A DNA stretch of 64,000 nt from Candidula unifasciata (taxonomy: Eukaryota; Mollusca; Gastropoda; Stylommatophora; Geomitridae): NCBI GenBank assembly GCA_905116865.2, contig CAJHNH020006135.1, positions 430,001-494,000 of the forward strand, written 5' to 3'. Below the pieces are notes generated by a model. The model saw only the letters and a program-made list of their open reading frames with translations. It ran no database searches and had not been told where the DNA came from. Position numbers and translations under genes: made by a program. Positions 33,321 to 44,698 of the stretch are shown piece after piece (position 1 is the first letter of the stretch; every line of letters starts with the position of its first letter).

Positions 33321-33539
33321 TTTCCCCCTTTAGATGGACACAGATGAGTTCAACTCCTCTACTGTGCTTGTGATATGATGTGTGCACTCTTTCTTTACTA
33401 TCAGTCTGTCTAAGCATCAATATAATTATAGCAGTTTATAATCTTGGGTGTCGTGGACCAATTTACCATCTATCGCTAAATCTTGATCTAATTCTTTTGT
33501 GCTGTTCCTGGGGCGAGATTTTTTTTTAAAAACTTTTGA

Positions 33540-33675
33540 ACTACTGCCATTACTTGAATACTAAACTATTCCTAATGAACTACTAACTCTCATTACATGA
33601 ATACTAAACTATTCCTAATGAACTACTAACTCTCATTACATGAATACTAAACTATTCCTAATGAACTACTAACCT
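33540..33675. repeat. 43-bp tandem repeat
   Basis: actaaactattcctaatgaa recurs at 33560, 33603 and 33646, an exact 43-bp step. Confidence 0.92.
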
Positions 33676-33727
33676 AAGTAAACTACATGTACACTATTAA
33701 AATACTACCCACAAATCTTTCATTCAT

Positions 33728-33972
33728 AAGTTAAGTTAGTTGCGTATCCTTTACAGGACGTTGCAGAACCAACCCTAACAGCCCCTGGCTGTTGTGTGGT
33801 TTCTCTTGGCAAATTTACGTCCAGTAGTTTGCCATTTCTTTCTGGACGGTCGGCTTTCTTGATACCACTGTCGAAACCAACGCAAGGCGCATTGCCCGCA
33901 ATTGGGATCGAACCCGGCATTCCGGCATTTCGAAGCGAAGCGTTCGCATCGACTTAGCCACAGAGCCGACCT
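33728..33972 (-). mobile_element. tRNA-derived SINE, type B
   Basis: On the minus strand the A box TGGCTAAGTCGATG (near 33957) and the B box GGGTTCGATCCC (near 33905) are well preserved and correctly spaced. The body follows (ggtttcgacagtggtat, cacaacagcc) and ends gttggttctgcaacgtcctg then taaaggatacgcaactaac. A plus-strand copy lies at 60543-60788. Confidence 0.8.
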
Positions 33973-34639
33973 TTCATTCATACCTGTTTTATTCTCTTTC
34001 ATTCCCATTCATTCCATTAACTATTCTTGATCTTGATCCATCCCTGCAGGCTGTGTGTGTTTTGCTTATACTCTGGCGCTTGCTTTCAAGGTTCTCATTC
34101 CTTGGTTTGCTCGACAGTCTGCTCTGCTCTGGGGTCTCTCTTAGTAGGCTTGAACTGATAATCTTAGAGATAATCTGACTAAAAATATAATTTAATTTTA
34201 AGAGTTGACACAATACTATTAACAGTGTTCAGTGACTGCATACACTGATATACCACCTTTAAATAATAATTAAACGGAAGGTGTTCAATACACACAGTAT
34301 GTGGCTGTTTTTTTATAAATGAAATCAGGTGTTTATGCACTTTTTTAAAATACTTCATCATTAATTTGATATTTATTTACACAAACACTTTAGATAATTA
34401 ACTTTAACTTTCACAATAAATACTTGTGTGAACACTAGAAATACTGACATTTTGGTTGTCTGTTGTCTTCGCTTAAACTGTAGGAATGCTTCATTATTCT
34501 CGCATTCTTTATTTTATGATACGTTTGGTATTCGATGATCTTGATATTGTATAGATGCTCTTGAAGTGTCACTTGATAGTGATTTTCAAATTTGAATAAT
34601 TCAGTGGTTGATATGTTTCTGTTTAAAGTATCAGCACAA
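33973..34639. other. AT-rich spacer
   Basis: No gene is supported. Short minus-strand frames are AT-rich and have no domain. Confidence 0.45.
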
Positions 34640-34689
34640 AAAAGAAGCAGAATGAAAGGAATGAGAATACAGAGGGTAAGGATAAATGT

Positions 34690-35280
34690 ATGAAAGGAGT
34701 ACAATATGAGAACATTGAGTGTAAAGATAATGATATGAAAGAAGTACTGAATGCAAGAGACATGAATGACAATGCATTGTGTGGTAAAAACATACCATCC
34801 ATACTGAATGAAAGTGAAAAGTTGAGAAATAGTGATGCAAGAAAGAACACACCAAGAACAGTTGCAGATAATGAAAAATTTGAAAATAGTAATTTATCAA
34901 AAGGTGACCATAACTCAAGATATCATGAAAAATCCTCATACTATACAAGTAATTACATTTGGCTGATACAATACATCTTAATTACCATGTGGCAAATTCT
35001 GTTAATAACATGCCAAACATACAATCTTGATTCATTCTGTATTATCCAAAGCATCCAGATCCTACAACTTCTTCTGACTATAAGTCCTATTTACAAACAT
35101 TGCTACAACTCTCAACTGTGTGTTACTACAAAAACTTGTCAAATTCTTAGAAGTGCTACACTACTAACACTTTTGTTGCTGAAACAATTACTTTTACAGA
35201 TGATGTATTCAAAACACTTTCCACATTTGGTGATTACAAATCTTTATTTCCACAATCAAATCTACAATCGAACAGAATAG
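34690..35280 (+). other. Unassigned open stretch upstream of the integrase tail
   Basis: A 196-codon frame has a polar Lys/Asn/Glu-rich first half (NDMKEVLNARDMNDNALCGK) and a Leu/Ile/Thr-rich second half with biased composition. In another frame the sequence just before 35289 (NRIARLVKYNPGDEV) joins the GPY/F module, so the second half is probably read in the wrong frame. I do not recognise a domain. Confidence 0.3.
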
Positions 35281-35288
35281 CAAGACTT

Positions 35289-36971
35289 GTGAAATATAAT
35301 CCTGGTGATGAAGTCTTATTACTGTTACCAAAGAAGTCAGACAAGTTATGTATAGAATGGTCAGGTCCTTTTGTTGTTACAAGAAAGATTTATGATGTTG
35401 ATTATGAAATCAAAATTGATGAAAAGCTAAAAGAATTTCATGTAAACATGCTTAAACCATATTTTAGAAGATCACTATTGATGTCAGATGATGATGTACT
35501 TGATGCAAATTTATGTAATGTAATTAATGAAGATTTACCTGATGTTATAGAAGAAGATATTCCAACACCATCAACAAAGAATGAAGTCAACTGGAAATCG
35601 ATAAAGTTAAATGAAGAACTATCAGAAAATGAAAAAGCAAAATTGTGGAGCATCATTTTTCATTACAAAGATATTTTCACAAATAAACCTGGGAAAACTA
35701 ACATAATCAGTTACGATATCCAGTTGAATTCATCAGTGCCAGTGAAATCAAAACCATATGTAATACCTATCCATTATATCGATAAGGTTATATCAGAATT
35801 GCAACAACTACAACAAGAAGGAATCATTGAAGATTCCACATCAAACTACAGTTCGCCTTTAGTCGTAGTAAAGAAAAAAGATGGTTCACTACGTTTGTGT
35901 GTTGATTATAGGAAACTAAACCAAATTACCTATTTAGAAACTGAGCCCATCCCTTCGTCAGATGAAATCATACAAGAATTATACAACTCAAAATTTTTTT
36001 ACAAAAATTGACCTTTCAAAAGGCTACTGGCAAATACCACTAACACCAGAAGCTGTAAAATATACTAGCTTTCAAACTCCAATTGGATTCAAACAATGGT
36101 TGCGTTTACCATTTGGTTTAATAAACGCTCCGAAAATTTTCACAAAAATGGTTAGGAAACTGTTATATGCAATTCCTCACGTCACAGCATACATGGATGA
36201 CATCTGTATACACACCAAAACATTGCACGACCACTGCACTACCCTACAAAAAGTCCTATCAAGAATAAATGACGCGAAATTGACAGTGAATCCTTTAAAA
36301 ACTGAAATTGCATACACCAAAATTGATTACTTAGGACATATTGTATGCGAAGGTTTAGTCCAGACAGATGAAAACATTGTTTCGAAAATTTTAAAGATCC
36401 AAAAACCTAAAACTAAAAAGCAGCTCCAATCTCTACTAGGGTTAATAAACTATTATGGTAAATTCATCCCAAATTTAGCAGCACTAACATCACCACTATC
36501 AGAGTTATTAAAGAAACAACAATTGAAAAAATCAGATTGGAATGAAACACATGAGGAAATTCTAATTAAAATAAAAAACTGTTTTTCAAATTATCCTATT
36601 TTGAGACAACCAAAAGAATTTTTTTACAATCAGATGCCAGCGGTCACACAATAGCTAGTATGCTTGCGCAGAAACATTCACAAACATTACTCCCAGTAAT
36701 GTATATGTCACAGAAACTTAACCAAACTCAACAAAAATACAATACATTTGAACGAGAAGCGTTGGCACTAGTCATTAGTCTAAAAAAGTTTCAGAAGTTT
36801 CTTTTGGGAAAAGAATTCACTATTTTGACAGATAACTTGGGGTTGACAAAATTATTAACAATTGATGCCAATAGCAATCCAAGGGTATATAGATGGGCAT
36901 TGTTGAAATTTAATATTGAACACATCAAAGGAACAGACAATCATTTACCAGATATCATGTCACGTTTGTAG
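35289..36971 (+). pseudogene. Integrase GPF module, RT and RNase H of the second gypsy-type element
   Basis: The frame at 35289-36011 opens with the integrase GPY/F module (NPGDEVLLLLPKK then EWSGPFVVTRKI). It continues through a linker into RT (SKPYVIPIHYIDKVISELQQ, then LRLCVDYRKLNQITYL). A 7-T run at about 35995 shifts the frame. The next frame has IDLSKGYWQIPL, LPFGLINAPKIF, AYMDDICIHTKT and LLGLINYYGKFIP. A second T-run at 36619-36625 shifts the frame again before RNase H (DASGHTIASMLAQKH, YNTFEREALALV, ILTDNLGLTKLL, IKGTDNHLPDIMSR), which ends at a TAG. Apart from two T-run frameshifts it is open throughout. Integrase is again upstream of RT. Confidence 0.88.
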
Positions 36972-37716
36972 AATATGTTGCAACTGCTATTACAACTTGT
37001 ATTAACTGAAATCATTTTATGCAAGGGTATATATTGTATGAATGTATTATATGAATTTACAATTTGGAAAAATGTATATGTTTTGATTTGAACGGGTATA
37101 ATATAGTAAACGATTAAAATTAAAGGGAGACAACATTCAGAGTTAAAATACACCTCACCAGAAAATATGTTACATTTACTAGTATACTAAATTTAATTTG
37201 AATATGTGTGTTAATGAGACATGTTGTAGTTTCTGAAGACAAGGTAATTAACTACATCTTGTACCTTACATATTTGGGAACAAAACCATACATTGCTGAT
37301 TTAGCCATTGTTGAGGGCTTTCATGAATGGGAATAGCGAGGGTGGGACTTCATGGGGTCACACTTCGGTTTTAGAGCCAAGATTTTGGACTTCCGCACCG
37401 ATCGGGGGGTGCCTGGAGAGGGGTTCGGTTGTATACCGACTTTAGAACTGGGTGGGGATACCTATGGAACCAGATTATTGGTCTTCCGCACTAAAAGGGG
37501 AGTGCCTGGAGTGAGGATCCCATTGAGGTATTCACAGTCGTGGAAAGACCCAACAGATGGCATTTTAAATTGTTTGAATTGTTAACCTAATGAGGTAAAG
37601 GGAACTTGGTTGGAAATGAACTTGTCGAAAATGATTCACTACAAAGGTCTAGAATCACCATGTTCAGTGAAATGTTCACACCTGATTGATTGAAAATGTA
37701 AAACATTTTTTTTTTT
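36972..37716 (+). other. 3' untranslated region of the second gypsy-type element
   Basis: Noncoding sequence between the RNase H stop and the polypurine tract. Two related units (cttccgcaccgatcgggggg / cttccgcactaaaaggggag, each then tgcctgga) lie at 37390 and 37485. The end, tattcacagtcgtggaaaga, resembles the sequence at 41799-41818 before another LTR-like block. Confidence 0.5.
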
Positions 37717-37730
37717 GGGGTTGGGGAGAA
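37717..37730 (+). other. Polypurine tract
   Basis: ggggttggggagaa directly precedes the TG of the LTR. Purine-rich tracts prime plus-strand synthesis and mark the left edge of a 3' LTR. Confidence 0.6.
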
Positions 37731-38030
37731 TGTAGTGAGTCATTTTCTCCCCATTAATATATGCCCGATAAATGACGTCAGTAATAAATGTAAGGCGAAT
37801 GTTTTGACTGACTGAGATAACACGAGATTTATGTCTTGAGTTTCATGAGAGACATCTGAAAGTCAGGTTTTATGTGAAACATGATTGTTCACGTAAACCA
37901 TGAAGGTTGACTGGCAGGATTCGTGTGAAATGCGAATTATCACGGGCCAGACACGACTTTCAACGGTGGGAAATTCGTGAGAATGAAACTATACAGAATT
38001 ATTCGAGAAAAATATGACAGATCAGAGGGC

Positions 38031-38040
38031 TATATAATAG
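38031..38040 (+). promoter_or_regulatory. LTR TATA box
   Basis: TATATAATAG about 300 bp into the LTR, with a GC-richer block downstream, fits an LTR promoter. No transcript evidence is available. Confidence 0.45.
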
Positions 38041-38642
38041 CGGAGAAAGGTTTCAGAGGGAGTCTCGTTTGGACCCAGGAACAGTGTGTATGGACAGCGG
38101 TGGATGATGTGTGGATTCAGCAGATGTTTTTGTGAGTGAATTTGTTCCAGTCCAACTTGGCGAAAAAAGCTGGCCAGTAATATGTCTGCAGGTCGTCTGA
38201 GTTTGTCTGTCAGGACAGCTGTTGTGTTTCGTTCAAGATGTTAGTGTAGGACGATTATGATTTCTGCTTGAAGGTAATATTTGATACTTGCGTTATAATG
38301 TGTGCCTGGACAGTTGTCTAGTTCATGTGCCGGCTGTGTAAGCCGCGAGTGGAAGATTAAAGTACTGGAACAGTTTCGTGTTGTTTTTCCAGTCGTCCAT
38401 TTTCGGACTAGCAGGCGATCATGTTTAGGTCCTTACCTGCACAGACTCCATGTTACAGCCGGCTGGTTTGGCCATTACTTCTTCAAGGGTTGAACGAGGT
38501 ATGTGAGATGTGTCCTGTTGGTCAGTCATTCAGTTTGAGATTTTGTAACCTGGTAGTGTCAAACATTCAGGAAGCAGCCTGTAAAGGATTAGCCAGTGTG
38601 CAATCGCACTTGTCTGCTACAATTATATTCATTTAATTGTTT

Positions 38643-38648
38643 AATAAA
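38643..38648 (+). terminator. LTR polyadenylation signal AATAAA
   Basis: AATAAA about 600 bp after the TATA box and inside the LTR, followed by a T/G-rich stretch, is the expected poly-A signal of the element. Confidence 0.4.
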
Positions 38649-38884
38649 CATGCATGCTTTGTAAAGTGAGCTGTGAAACTGACATTCATGCGCACAGGAA
38701 ACTGGCTCCTTTTCAAAGGACGTAATAGTAACATAGATACACTTGTGAAAAACGTTAATCTGGAATTAATACACCCTGATCTATTCCCAGTTTAGACGAT
38801 TGACAGTAGACCACTTTGAGATGATTTCAGTAACTATGTCCAGATCCGACTGTTGAGTCGTTTCCCAACCTCCAGGCCCTCAAC

Positions 38885-38985
38885 AACAACAACATACATA
38901 CCCATACATACATACATACAAACATACATACATCCATTACATACCCCCCCCATACATACCCCCCCCCCATACCCCCCCCCGCAAA
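38885..38985. repeat. ACA / CATA / poly-C simple repeat
   Basis: Short ACA repeats, then CATA tetranucleotides and several C runs separated by CATA. Confidence 0.9.
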
Positions 38986-39442
38986 TGCAATTTTTATTTA
39001 CAATATGTTAAATGCAGTGTTGTTTTATTATAATTTCTTTCACTACAATTTAAATGACAGTATATTTTCATTATCCACAAATTTAAAAGTGTATATTTGT
39101 AAAAGTTTTCTGAGATTTGATAATGAAATTAAAAAACGGTAGGGGCCTCAAGACTTTAAGCAGCTTAGGGCTTCATCATGTCTAAATCCGGTCCTGGTGT
39201 GTGTCTGTGTCTGTGTTATACTGTCTTTTGGTTCATGGTTTATTCAGGGTTCATACGTCTAGCTCATTTCTTGTGCTGTCAATCCGCTGTTTGCATGCTT
39301 TCCATTGACATTAACAGAACACCATTTAACAATCATGCGTCCCTCTTTTTAGATGTAAATATTGGTACAATTTATTTCATTTCTTTCTGTTCTATCTATT
39401 TTTTAAATCATCATCGTCATTATTTAGGCTTGTAAATTATTC

Positions 39443-39510
39443 TAACCCTTAACCCTAACCCCTAACCCTAACCCTAACCCTACCCCTAACCCTACCCCTA
39501 ACCCTATGCA
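39443..39510. repeat. Interstitial telomere-type repeat
   Basis: About ten tandem units of CCCTAA (complement of TTAGGG) and its variant CCCTACCCCTAA. TTAGGG is the telomere repeat of most animals, including molluscs. Unique sequence lies on both sides, so it is interstitial. Confidence 0.9.
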
Positions 39511-39695
39511 ACCCTACACGCAATACGCAGCCCTACACGCAACCGTGGGATGATAATAGACACCCTACGCAGCCTTACACGCAACCGTAGGATGATGATA
39601 GACACCCTACGCAGCCCTACACGCAACCGTATGATGATAGGTTACCCTAGACGCAACCGTACGCAACCCTACACGCACCCGGATGATGATAGGTA
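39511..39695. repeat. Satellite-like units next to the telomere repeat
   Basis: Three to four irregular units built from ccctacgcagccctacacgc, aaccgtaggatgatgatag and acac. The CCCTAC start resembles a mutated telomere unit, so it may have grown from that tract. Confidence 0.8.
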
Positions 39696-40045
39696 TGTCA
39701 TTTGATTCGTGACTTTTTCCGCTACTTGTTTTGAGTGCGGCCAAGGGAGAGAACTCCCACTAAAGCCACCGAAGCCGTCCCGCTTGCGTCCAAATCTGCT
39801 AGAAGAACCATCAGTTTACATGGAGTCCAGTCCAGCAGTTTTGGCCTCTCTCATCAACGTTCGTCTTAGGGTTTCTTTTGGGCGTCTTCGCTTCCTTAAT
39901 TCCTTTATTTCCCATGTTAATGCCTGGTAATTCTCTGTAGGTTTCATCTCAGGATGTGTCGAATGTAAGCCTTCTGCACCACTTGGTGGTGAGCTTATGT
40001 GTATAGGTAAAGTCTGGAGATGTGAACCAGCGTCATTGCACACAG

Positions 40046-40311
40046 TTTTAAACCATTATGGGGCGATTCGACAGATACGAGTAGGCAACACCCCAGAGAC
40101 AAAGGGCACAGCTTTTGTTGTGTATGAAGACATATTTGATGCCAAGAATGCCTGCGACCACTTGTCTGGCTTCAACGTTTGCAACCGCTACCTGGTTGTC
40201 CTATACTACCAGTCTGTCAGGGCATTCAAGAAAACCGACACTGACAAGAAGAAGCAGGAACTTGATCAGATGAAGAGCAAATATGGATTGTCTACTCCTG
40301 AAAATAAATAA
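40046..40311 (+). CDS. SF3B6: SF3B6 (SF3b 14 kDa / p14 branch-site protein), terminal coding exon
   Basis: SF3B6 is the small RRM protein of the SF3b complex in U2 snRNP that contacts the branch-point adenosine in the nucleus. The exon follows the acceptor TTGCACACAG (40036-40045) and runs 266 nt to TAA 40309-40311. It encodes the C-terminal about 88 residues of a protein that is 125 aa in human. Diagnostic blocks are [20 protein letters not shown] (RNP2-to-RNP1 part of the RRM), [18 protein letters not shown] and [13 protein letters not shown], then a Lys-rich helix and [10 protein letters not shown]. The RRM lacks its first strand, which must lie on upstream exon(s). None was found in the 2.5 kb before it. 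The reading upstream of 40046 is not SF3B6-like and is taken as intron. Confidence 0.93.
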
Positions 40312-41985
40312 TCTTATAATTTGCAATCTAAATTCTTGTTCCATCCATTGTTATCACCAGCAATGAGTTTATATTGATTTATGACTGTGGTTTGTGTCGG
40401 TAATGGGTTAATCTTCCAAATTAACAAATGAACTAGTCAGTCAATTTTTTTAACATTTGGGTACAGCAGTTGCAGTTTCCGGAATGATTTGTCTACCTTT
40501 TGTTCCTAATTTTGTATTACTGCTGTCAGTTTTGTTGCATATTTGACATTCCCATGAATCTTCAGTTCTCAAATGCAGCTGTCGTACCAAGGTTGTCACG
40601 AAACGATCTCAGTGATTCCAGAAGTTAGTACTTGTAATAAGTTCTTCTGGTTCTAAAGAGAGAGGATTATATTTACTCTGCCCTTTACCCTAATATTACT
40701 TTAAACCAAATTGATTTAAATGTTACCAGTCCTTCTCCCAGACAAAGCCACTGCGCTTTGTTTAAAATTACCTAACACTACGTAATACAGCCCGCTGGTT
40801 CAGACTAGGGATGTGAGGTTGGATTCTCACGCCAGTGTCAGAATGTTATCTCCTGACCAGACTGTAGAGACTGAGCGGGGCCCTTTTGAACAGGTAAATT
40901 GAGTAGACGCTAGACATTGTGGAGCCGGGAGGTCGGAGTTTAACACGTCAGTGTAATTCTGGGGAGAAAGAGGTGTTGGCAATTAGGGATGTTTTATCTT
41001 GATCTTGGTCACGTAGGAAACACAATGGCTTCACTGACCGTCTTTCACACCGGCCAGTTAGATTCGGTGTAAACTAGATTGGGGGCACTTAAGAATGTTT
41101 GCTCTAGGGATGTCAGTCCAGAATTGACTGACAGGCCACTTGTTAGCCAAGTTGATCTGTTGGGTACTCCGGAGGCGTGGCTTAAGTCATCGTCTTGAGG
41201 GTTGGGCAGAACCAAGTAAAGGGAGGAGATTAATTTGGACAATAGATTGATACTTATACTTCGAGCCTGTGGGAATTTCCCGTCATTAATCGCAGCCTGC
41301 CGGCCAAACAACACAGATCGACGTGAAAAGGTAATTTTTACGGTCGCATTCTGTTTTGGCGATTAATGGAAAAGTTCCCAGGTAAGAGAAAATATTAATT
41401 TTAATCTTGTATACATAGGTTAGGGAGTTAAGCTTAGTCTATACTACCTTTTCCTAATTTGTCTGCACATTCTGCTTGAAATAGTTCTGTGTGAATATTC
41501 AGTATCTCAGTTAGGGAACTGCTAAACTATTCCTATTTCTTGTATGTTTGTGTCACGTGTTTTTCATTGTATGTTTTCATGTGTATAAAATAAGATGTGA
41601 ACAATGACATTTGCTATAATGAAATGTAATTATATTGTTTTCATGATCAGCCAAAAATATGAGTTTGGACTGTGGGGAAATCCATGCCCATATGTGCAGG
41701 GATGCTGTTACGTTTTGTGTGCCCACCATGTGCTCACTTAAGGTGTTCACCTGAACAGGGGATTTATAACCCCAGGGGAAGAATGATGGGTGTACAGTAT
41801 TCACGGTCACTGAAAGATAATATTCAGGACAGCGTGCACATATAAATTGTTTGCGGGTTCAGCACATAACCTGCGCCACATGTTTATGTCAAATCTATGT
41901 CAGCCAACTCGAAGTCTGAGTGAAGACGGACAACAGACTTAGAAAGTCAACTATCATGACATAGCATTTGAGGGAAGGCAGGATA
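40312..41985. other. SF3B6 3' flank and spacer
   Basis: An AATAAA overlaps the SF3B6 stop (40303-40308). No later clear poly-A signal was chosen. The rest is noncoding. 41690-41870 resembles the 3' untranslated end of the second gypsy-type element. Confidence 0.4.
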
Positions 41986-42589
41986 TGTGACGCCCATGTA
42001 AGACAAAAGACCTTCAGACTAGACTGGAGAGGATGTGGAATATGAGGAGGAGTGATGGGCTATATCTTATTATTATATGTTGTATTAATTGATACATGTA
42101 TTCTTAGTGTAAGTCAAGATACTACACGTGTGTGTTTTGTTTCCATGATTACAGCGCCCATGTGACGATCAGTCCATGAAGTAGCCTACATTGTGTTAGA
42201 CTCGGCCAGCTGGGAACGAGGTGGAGAACGAGGTGGAGAACGAGGTGGAGAACGAGGTGGGGATGAAGTGGAGAATAAGCTGAAACAGGCAGACAACAGG
42301 CAAGGAAGAGTTGGACAAGCTTGACAGTTCCTCACGGCTGTCAGAGGCTTATAAGTTGAGTTAACCCCTTTATGTTAACCTTTTATCATCATTATCATAC
42401 CACTCTAAACCCCGAGCTGTTTGTCTCGCTGAAGCTTATCCGTTAACCAGTCACTGTTTGTGTAAATCAACAAACTGGTAATTTCATTGTAGTAAATAAA
42501 GCTGTATGTCAAGTTTTAAACTACATAGTTTGTTAAATTCCAAATGTCTGTTCTTACATGTTTAATTAAACTGTTAGGATAGAATACCA
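41986..42589 (+). repeat. Possible LTR with polypurine tract and primer site on either side
   Basis: TGTGACGCCC at 41986 follows a purine tract gagggaaggcaggata. ACCA at 42586-42589 is followed, after two bases, by TGGTGGAGGCTC, which resembles a tRNA primer site. An AATAAA lies at 42495. This fits a 604-bp LTR, but there is no second copy in the window to confirm it. Confidence 0.35.
42213..42268. repeat. 12-bp tandem repeat aacgaggtggag
   Basis: Four to five copies of aacgaggtggag, the last diverged. Confidence 0.9.
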
Positions 42590-44015
42590 TTTGGTGGAGG
42601 CTCAAATAATATAATAATTCTTTAATTATTAATAATAACACCGGGAGAAGGTAGATGACGGAGGAATCACTTGCCCTGTCTAATAATTCATTAACATTAA
42701 GTATGATAGACATCTAAAATTCCTTGCCTTCTCTTGTGGGTACCAAGTTCAGCTAATGTTAATATACTTAACGAGCCAATATGGCTGTTTTCTTGGATAT
42801 CCAGGACTTTGTCTGAGAGCAACATAGCTCAGATTTTAGTTCGGTTTATCTAGTGGAGAGAATGTGTTGAAAGGAAGATCCCTACTCAACAACATAAACA
42901 TTTAAACCACGCGTCACGTCACAAAGGTACATCTATTGACTGATCCTTGTTTAATTTAAATGTAATATATTGTCAGGTAGATGCAGATAATATAACCATT
43001 TGGATTTTTTTGCCAAAAATAAACTGTTAAAAGCCACACTGGGTATTTACAGAAAATGCATCTTTGATTCATACTTGGTGGCTCACAGCCGAATTGCTGA
43101 TTCTGAGACAGCTTTTGTTGCCTAAGGGTCGGCATGTCAGATTTCTGACAGTCAAGTGTAATAAATAATGTTTATGTTTGTAAGTTAAAACCAGCTATAT
43201 CTTTAAGAAAACATTTAAAATGATATTTTGTCTGTCAGTTTTGTTATACATGTTTTAAGAAAATCGAATGTGAGTGTTTATTTCTTTAACTGTAAGTGCG
43301 TAAGATAATTTTATCTTGCAGTGTTAGATTCATCGGTATTATTAGTCATACCATTAATTGATAGTCATCTTACAGGGTCAACAATCCGAGATGATTTCTG
43401 TGTTATTGTGGCACAAGTTGCATTCCGCATGAAAAGCAAAGCTCACAGGGCTGCACCAAGCTCTAAACTCATGCAGCGAAACCGTTCACTACTGCATTAG
43501 CAAAGTGCTTTCAGAAGCAAAAATAACTTCGAAGCTAAGCATTTTGCCATGCCTAATCCACCAGTTTAAATTGGGTGTCTCCACTGCTTTATCTTTCATG
43601 AAACTGTCAGTGACACCTCTGGCCATTTCTCTGTGTGTAGTATCTTGCGTTGCATTTTTCGTTAAAGCGACAATACCACTTCTGCTGATATACCTTGAGC
43701 AGATTTGATCAGCTGAACTTCACTCATTGTTACTATGGCTGTATAGCCGGATAGATATCAATGAATGTCAAGAGTCGTGCTGTCTGTGACCTGCTTCCAC
43801 TTGTTGGAACAGGCAACATTAGACATCTTGTCCGATTATGGCAGTGTCAGGTCTTTGAGACCAGCGGATCCCTGTCTGTCACTTTGGCTGTGAGCGAGAT
43901 AAAAGGAAGTGATCCTATCCACTTCATCATCTGTCTTGTTTCGTACTAGCCAGACATGTATCCTTATTGCTATCAGCTCACAGCAGAGTTGTTTACTATG
44001 TGGTAAACTAGGCGG

Positions 44016-44046
<31 letters not shown>

Positions 44047-44518
44047 GAATTGCCAGGGATATGCTAAGATCTGAAACATTTGTTTCCTCGGCAATAAAAG
44101 CAGGAGGATCTAGCTTGTAAAAGACCAGTGTAGAAGCACCTCTCATTATCTTCCCTTTGTGTGCAATCTGCCTTTATTTCTATTATCTTGCTGGATCAGA
44201 CATTCTAGATATATTCAAATATCAGTCATTTGCGTAGAGACTCTTCTAAGTCTTTAACTGACTTTTCTGCATACTCTGTCTTTTTTTTTTTTTTTTTTTA
44301 TTCCTTCTACATTGTGGGTTTCAGTGCAGAAACATTTAAATTCAGAAAATTAGCTTGTTCATTTTGATGGACATTTTGTTTGTGTTGCAAGTGTGAAACT
44401 CTTTTAGGGTAGAACAAGGTGTGTTGCATGTACCGTTTCTCAGTTGTTAAATAAAATGAGTTTATATTGAAAAAAAAAAAAAAGTACATGCAGCTGATAA
44501 GAATTGTCCGCCTGTGTT
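42590..44518. other. Spacer with poly-T runs
   Basis: No gene is supported. T runs lie at 44020-44046 and 44282-44299 and an A run at 44470. Frames at 43505-43949 lack domains. Confidence 0.45.
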
Positions 44519-44698
44519 GCCATTCGCACATAACTCTGTAGCTACAGCGACATTCCTCCATTTACCCCAGAGTGTCAACTCTGGTACCCATTTCCTAGAG
44601 GCTGGGTGAACCCTGGAAGCCGCCCGGTTTCGAACACCGAAACGAGTCGCAGCTGGATTTGAAAGCGAGCCTCTTATCGACTGCGCTAACGCGGCCCC
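44519..44698 (-). mobile_element. tRNA-derived SINE, type D
   Basis: The minus strand starts GGGGCCGCGTTAGCGCAGTC (A box) and has GGTGTTCGAAACCGG as B box near 44630. The body follows with ggaaatgggtaccagagttg and a short cagagttgacactctg hairpin. Head and body fit a tRNA-derived SINE. No second copy was found in this window. Confidence 0.6.

Larger units (their letters stand above)
37731..38880 (+). repeat. 3' LTR of the second gypsy-type element
   Basis: It starts TGTAGTGAGTCATT after the polypurine tract. It contains a TATA box and a poly-A signal in the order expected for U3-R-U5. The right end is not fixed because no second copy is present; it lies before the microsatellite at 38885. 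Confidence 0.55.
34640..38890 (+). mobile_element. Second gypsy-type LTR element with integrase-RT fusion, 5' part missing
   Basis: Integrase C-terminus, RT and RNase H (35289-36971) are followed by a 760-bp untranslated stretch, a polypurine tract and an LTR-like block with TATA box and poly-A signal. No matching 5' LTR, gag or integrase core is seen to the left, so the copy is 5'-truncated or rearranged. The left limit is set where Lys/Asn/Glu-rich sequence begins and is uncertain. Confidence 0.75.

Noticed and set aside
33728..33972. Functional tRNA gene
   Set aside because: A and B boxes are present, but the acceptor stem does not pair into a cloverleaf and a repeated body follows; it is a SINE head.
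40303..40308. AATAAA overlapping the SF3B6 stop as the poly-A signal
   Set aside because: Cleavage would leave almost no 3' UTR; it is more likely chance within the Asn-Lys-stop codons.
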